The position numbers were made by a program, and so were the translations under genes. From the NCBI GenBank assembly GCA_041659605.1, contig JBAZXW010000009.1, positions 1 through 64,000 on the forward strand: a DNA stretch of 64,000 bases, written 5' to 3'. Below are positions 62,348-64,000 of the stretch, piece after piece. The notes under the pieces are model-generated. The model ran no database searches. It was not told the origin of the DNA and saw only the letters and a list, made by a program, of their open reading frames with translations. The stretch's first letter is position 1. Every line of letters begins with the position of its first letter. The stretch is from Solimonas sp041659605. GTDB taxonomy: Bacteria; Pseudomonadota; Gammaproteobacteria; Nevskiales; Nevskiaceae.

Positions 62348-64000
62348 ATGAAACGTTCCGCAGATGTGATCCGCGCGCGCGATCTGCTGCGCGGCGTGAT
62401 CGATGCGCTGCCGGACGCGCTGACGGTCAATCGCGGTCTGTTCAATCTGATGCTGCTGTCGCCCGACAAGGTCGGTTCGATCGGTGGCGTGATCGAGCGC
62501 CTGGCGCGCGAGCAGCCGGACCGGCCGGCGCTGCGCTTCGAGCAGCGTTCCTGGACTTACGCCGAAGTCAACGCGTGGGCCAATCGCATCGCCTCGGTGC
62601 TGCGCAAGCAGGGCGTGCGCCGCGGCGACGGCGTCGCGATCCTGATGGAAAACCGCGCCGAGGTCCTCGCCTGTGTCGCCGCGACGGTCAAGCTCGGTGC
62701 CATCGCCGGGATGCTCAACCACCAGCAGCGCGGCGAAGTGCTGGCGCACAGCCTGCGCCTGACCAAGGCCCGGGTGCTGATCGCCGGCGCCGAGTGCATG
62801 GAGGCCGTGGCGAGCGCCGGCTACGGGCCCGGCGAGGCGAGCGGCATCCGCTGGCTGTGGGACGGTGACGCCCAGGCGCCAGAGGGCTGGCTGAATCTGC
62901 GCGAACTCGCAGCGGATGCCGATGCGGGCAATCCGCCCGAAACGGCGCAGGTCACGCTGCGCGAACCCTGCTTCTACATCTTCACCTCCGGTACGACCGG
63001 CATGCCCAAGGCCTCGGTGATGACCCATTACCGCTGGCTGCGCGGCATGGTCGGCTTGGGCCAGATGACCTTGCGTCTGAAACGCGACGACGTGCTGTAC
63101 TGCTGCCTGCCGCTGTATCACAACAATGCGCTGACCGTGTCCTGGGGCGCGGTGCTGGCGGTCGGCGGCACGCTGGCGCTGAGCCGCAAATTCTCGGCCT
63201 CGCGCTTCTGGGACGAAATCCGTCATTACGAGGCGACCAGCTTCTGCTACATCGGCGAGCTGTGCCGTTACCTGCTGAACCGCCCGGCGACGCCACGCGA
63301 CCGCGACCACCGCGTGCGCGTGATCGTCGGCAACGGCCTGCGGCCGGAGATCTGGGACACGTTCCAGGAGCGCTTCGGCATCGAGCGCATCTGCGAGTTC
63401 TATGGCGCGAGCGAGAGCAATCTGGCGTTCGCCAACGGCTTCGGACTGTCGCGCACCGCCGGTTTCTGCCCGCTGCCGTTCGCCATCGTCGAGTTCGATG
63501 CCGATGCCGAGGAGCCGGTTCGCAACAAGCGCGGCTTCATGAACAAGGTCGAGCGCGGCGGCGTCGGCCTGTTGATCACCGAGGTCACCGACAAGGCGCC
63601 GTTCGATGGCTACACCGACGCCAAGGCCAGCGAGGCCAAGCTGCTGCGCAACGTCTTGAAGAAGAACGACTGCTGGTTCAACACCGGCGATCTGGTCCGT
63701 GACCAGGGCTTCCGTCATATCCAGTTCGTCGACCGCATCGGCGATACCTTCCGCTGGAAGGGCGAGAATGTCGCCACCACCGAAGTCGAGTCGGCGCTCA
63801 ATCATTTTCCGGGCGTCGAGCAGGCCGTCGTCTACGGCGTGCAGGTGCCGCGCTGCGACGGCCGCGCCGGCATGGCCGCACTGACCCTGGCGCAGCCGCC
63901 GACGCCGGACAGCCTGCGCGCGTTGGCGGCGCATCTGAGCGCCGCCTTGCCGGCTTACGCGGTGCCGCTGTTCCTGCGCCTGCGCGACGAGCACGAAACC
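62348..64000 (+). CDS. very-long-chain acyl-CoA synthetase/FATP-like (3' end beyond window)
   Basis: 551 codons are visible without a stop, so the C terminus is missing. The adenylation motif FTSGTTGMPKASVMTHYRW and the FATP/very-long-chain ACS signature GDTFRWKGENVATTEVE identify the group; EFYGASESN is the A5 motif. These enzymes activate long and very long fatty acids (or bile acids) with CoA. ATG 62348 is chosen on family start. It is the second acyl-CoA synthetase in the window, unrelated at family level to the one at 3409. Confidence 0.9.
   Translation, partial: MKRSADVIRARDLLRGVIDALPDALTVNRGLFNLMLLSPDKVGSIGGVIERLAREQPDRPALRFEQRSWTYAEVNAWANRIASVLRKQGVRRGDGVAILMENRAEVLACVAATVKLGAIAGMLNHQQRGEVLAHSLRLTKARVLIAGAECMEAVASAGYGPGEASGIRWLWDGDAQAPEGWLNLRELAADADAGNPPETAQVTLREPCFYIFTSGTTGMPKASVMTHYRWLRGMVGLGQMTLRLKRDDVLYCCLPLYHNNALTVSWGAVLAVGGTLALSRKFSASRFWDEIRHYEATSFCYIGELCRYLLNRPATPRDRDHRVRVIVGNGLRPEIWDTFQERFGIERICEFYGASESNLAFANGFGLSRTAGFCPLPFAIVEFDADAEEPVRNKRGFMNKVERGGVGLLITEVTDKAPFDGYTDAKASEAKLLRNVLKKNDCWFNTGDLVRDQGFRHIQFVDRIGDTFRWKGENVATTEVESALNHFPGVEQAVVYGVQVPRCDGRAGMAALTLAQPPTPDSLRALAAHLSAALPAYAVPLFLRLRDEHET

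Overview
The window is GC-rich bacterial chromosome with densely packed genes of mostly housekeeping type. The gene sets point to a gammaproteobacterium: metX-metW with a DUF4426 gene, proC-yggT, zapA-6S RNA-fau, aroQ-accB-accC, sohB, a TolC-type porin beside a rhodanese, and a PutA. A free-living, lipid- and amino-acid-using lineage such as the Nevskiales/Solimonadaceae would fit, but that placement is inference from gene content only. I see no prophage, integrase, transposase, CRISPR array or plasmid gene.

Layout. 1-5 kb: the 5' end of an FHA-domain gene at the left edge, a membrane diguanylate cyclase, then a thioesterase/alcohol dehydrogenase pair facing an acyl-CoA ligase. 5-10.6 kb (minus strand): an RND-type exporter carrying a C-terminal cyclic-nucleotide-binding domain, with a DUF202 protein and a LolA-like periplasmic protein, preceded by an OmpA-family protein with calcium-binding-type repeats. 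10.6-18.2 kb: prfB (with the programmed +1 frameshift) and lysS, an MFS drug exporter, a TolC-like outer-membrane protein with a rhodanese, and a LuxR-type regulator coupled to a DUF5924/DUF2914 membrane protein. 18.2-26 kb: heat-shock region with groES-groEL (sigma-32-type promoter plus a CIRCE-like operator), cbpA and hsp20 (second sigma-32-type promoter), with a WYL regulator, a class I FBPase and small proteins between them. 26-31.5 kb: a PilB/GspE ATPase, a GMC oxidoreductase and a short run of envelope-associated genes. 31.4-35 kb: proC-yggT-metX-metW-DUF4426 operon. 35-44 kb: ilvA, EVE protein, fau, 6S RNA, zapA, zapB-like, a DegP/DegQ protease, PEBP, sohB, a second OmpA-family protein and hemH. 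44-48.8 kb: two amino-acid transporters upstream of hemH, and a thiolase. 49-54 kb: recQ, accC-accB-aroQ, a TlpA-like thioredoxin and cutA. 54-59 kb: a two-component system followed by putA. 59-64 kb: rplM-rpsI, tRNA-Gln(CTG), two genes I do not recognise, and the start of a very-long-chain acyl-CoA synthetase cut by the right edge.

Beyond the ordinary genes, the sequence holds a small family of intergenic hairpins (four copies) in which the stem sequence varies but pairing, a TCCA/TCCC loop and an ACTTTCAAAACAAGC-like tail are kept; several REP/BIME-like palindromes, including a pair inside the groES-groEL spacer; a candidate small RNA before groES; and a 6S RNA whose 3' end overlaps the only plausible fau start codon.
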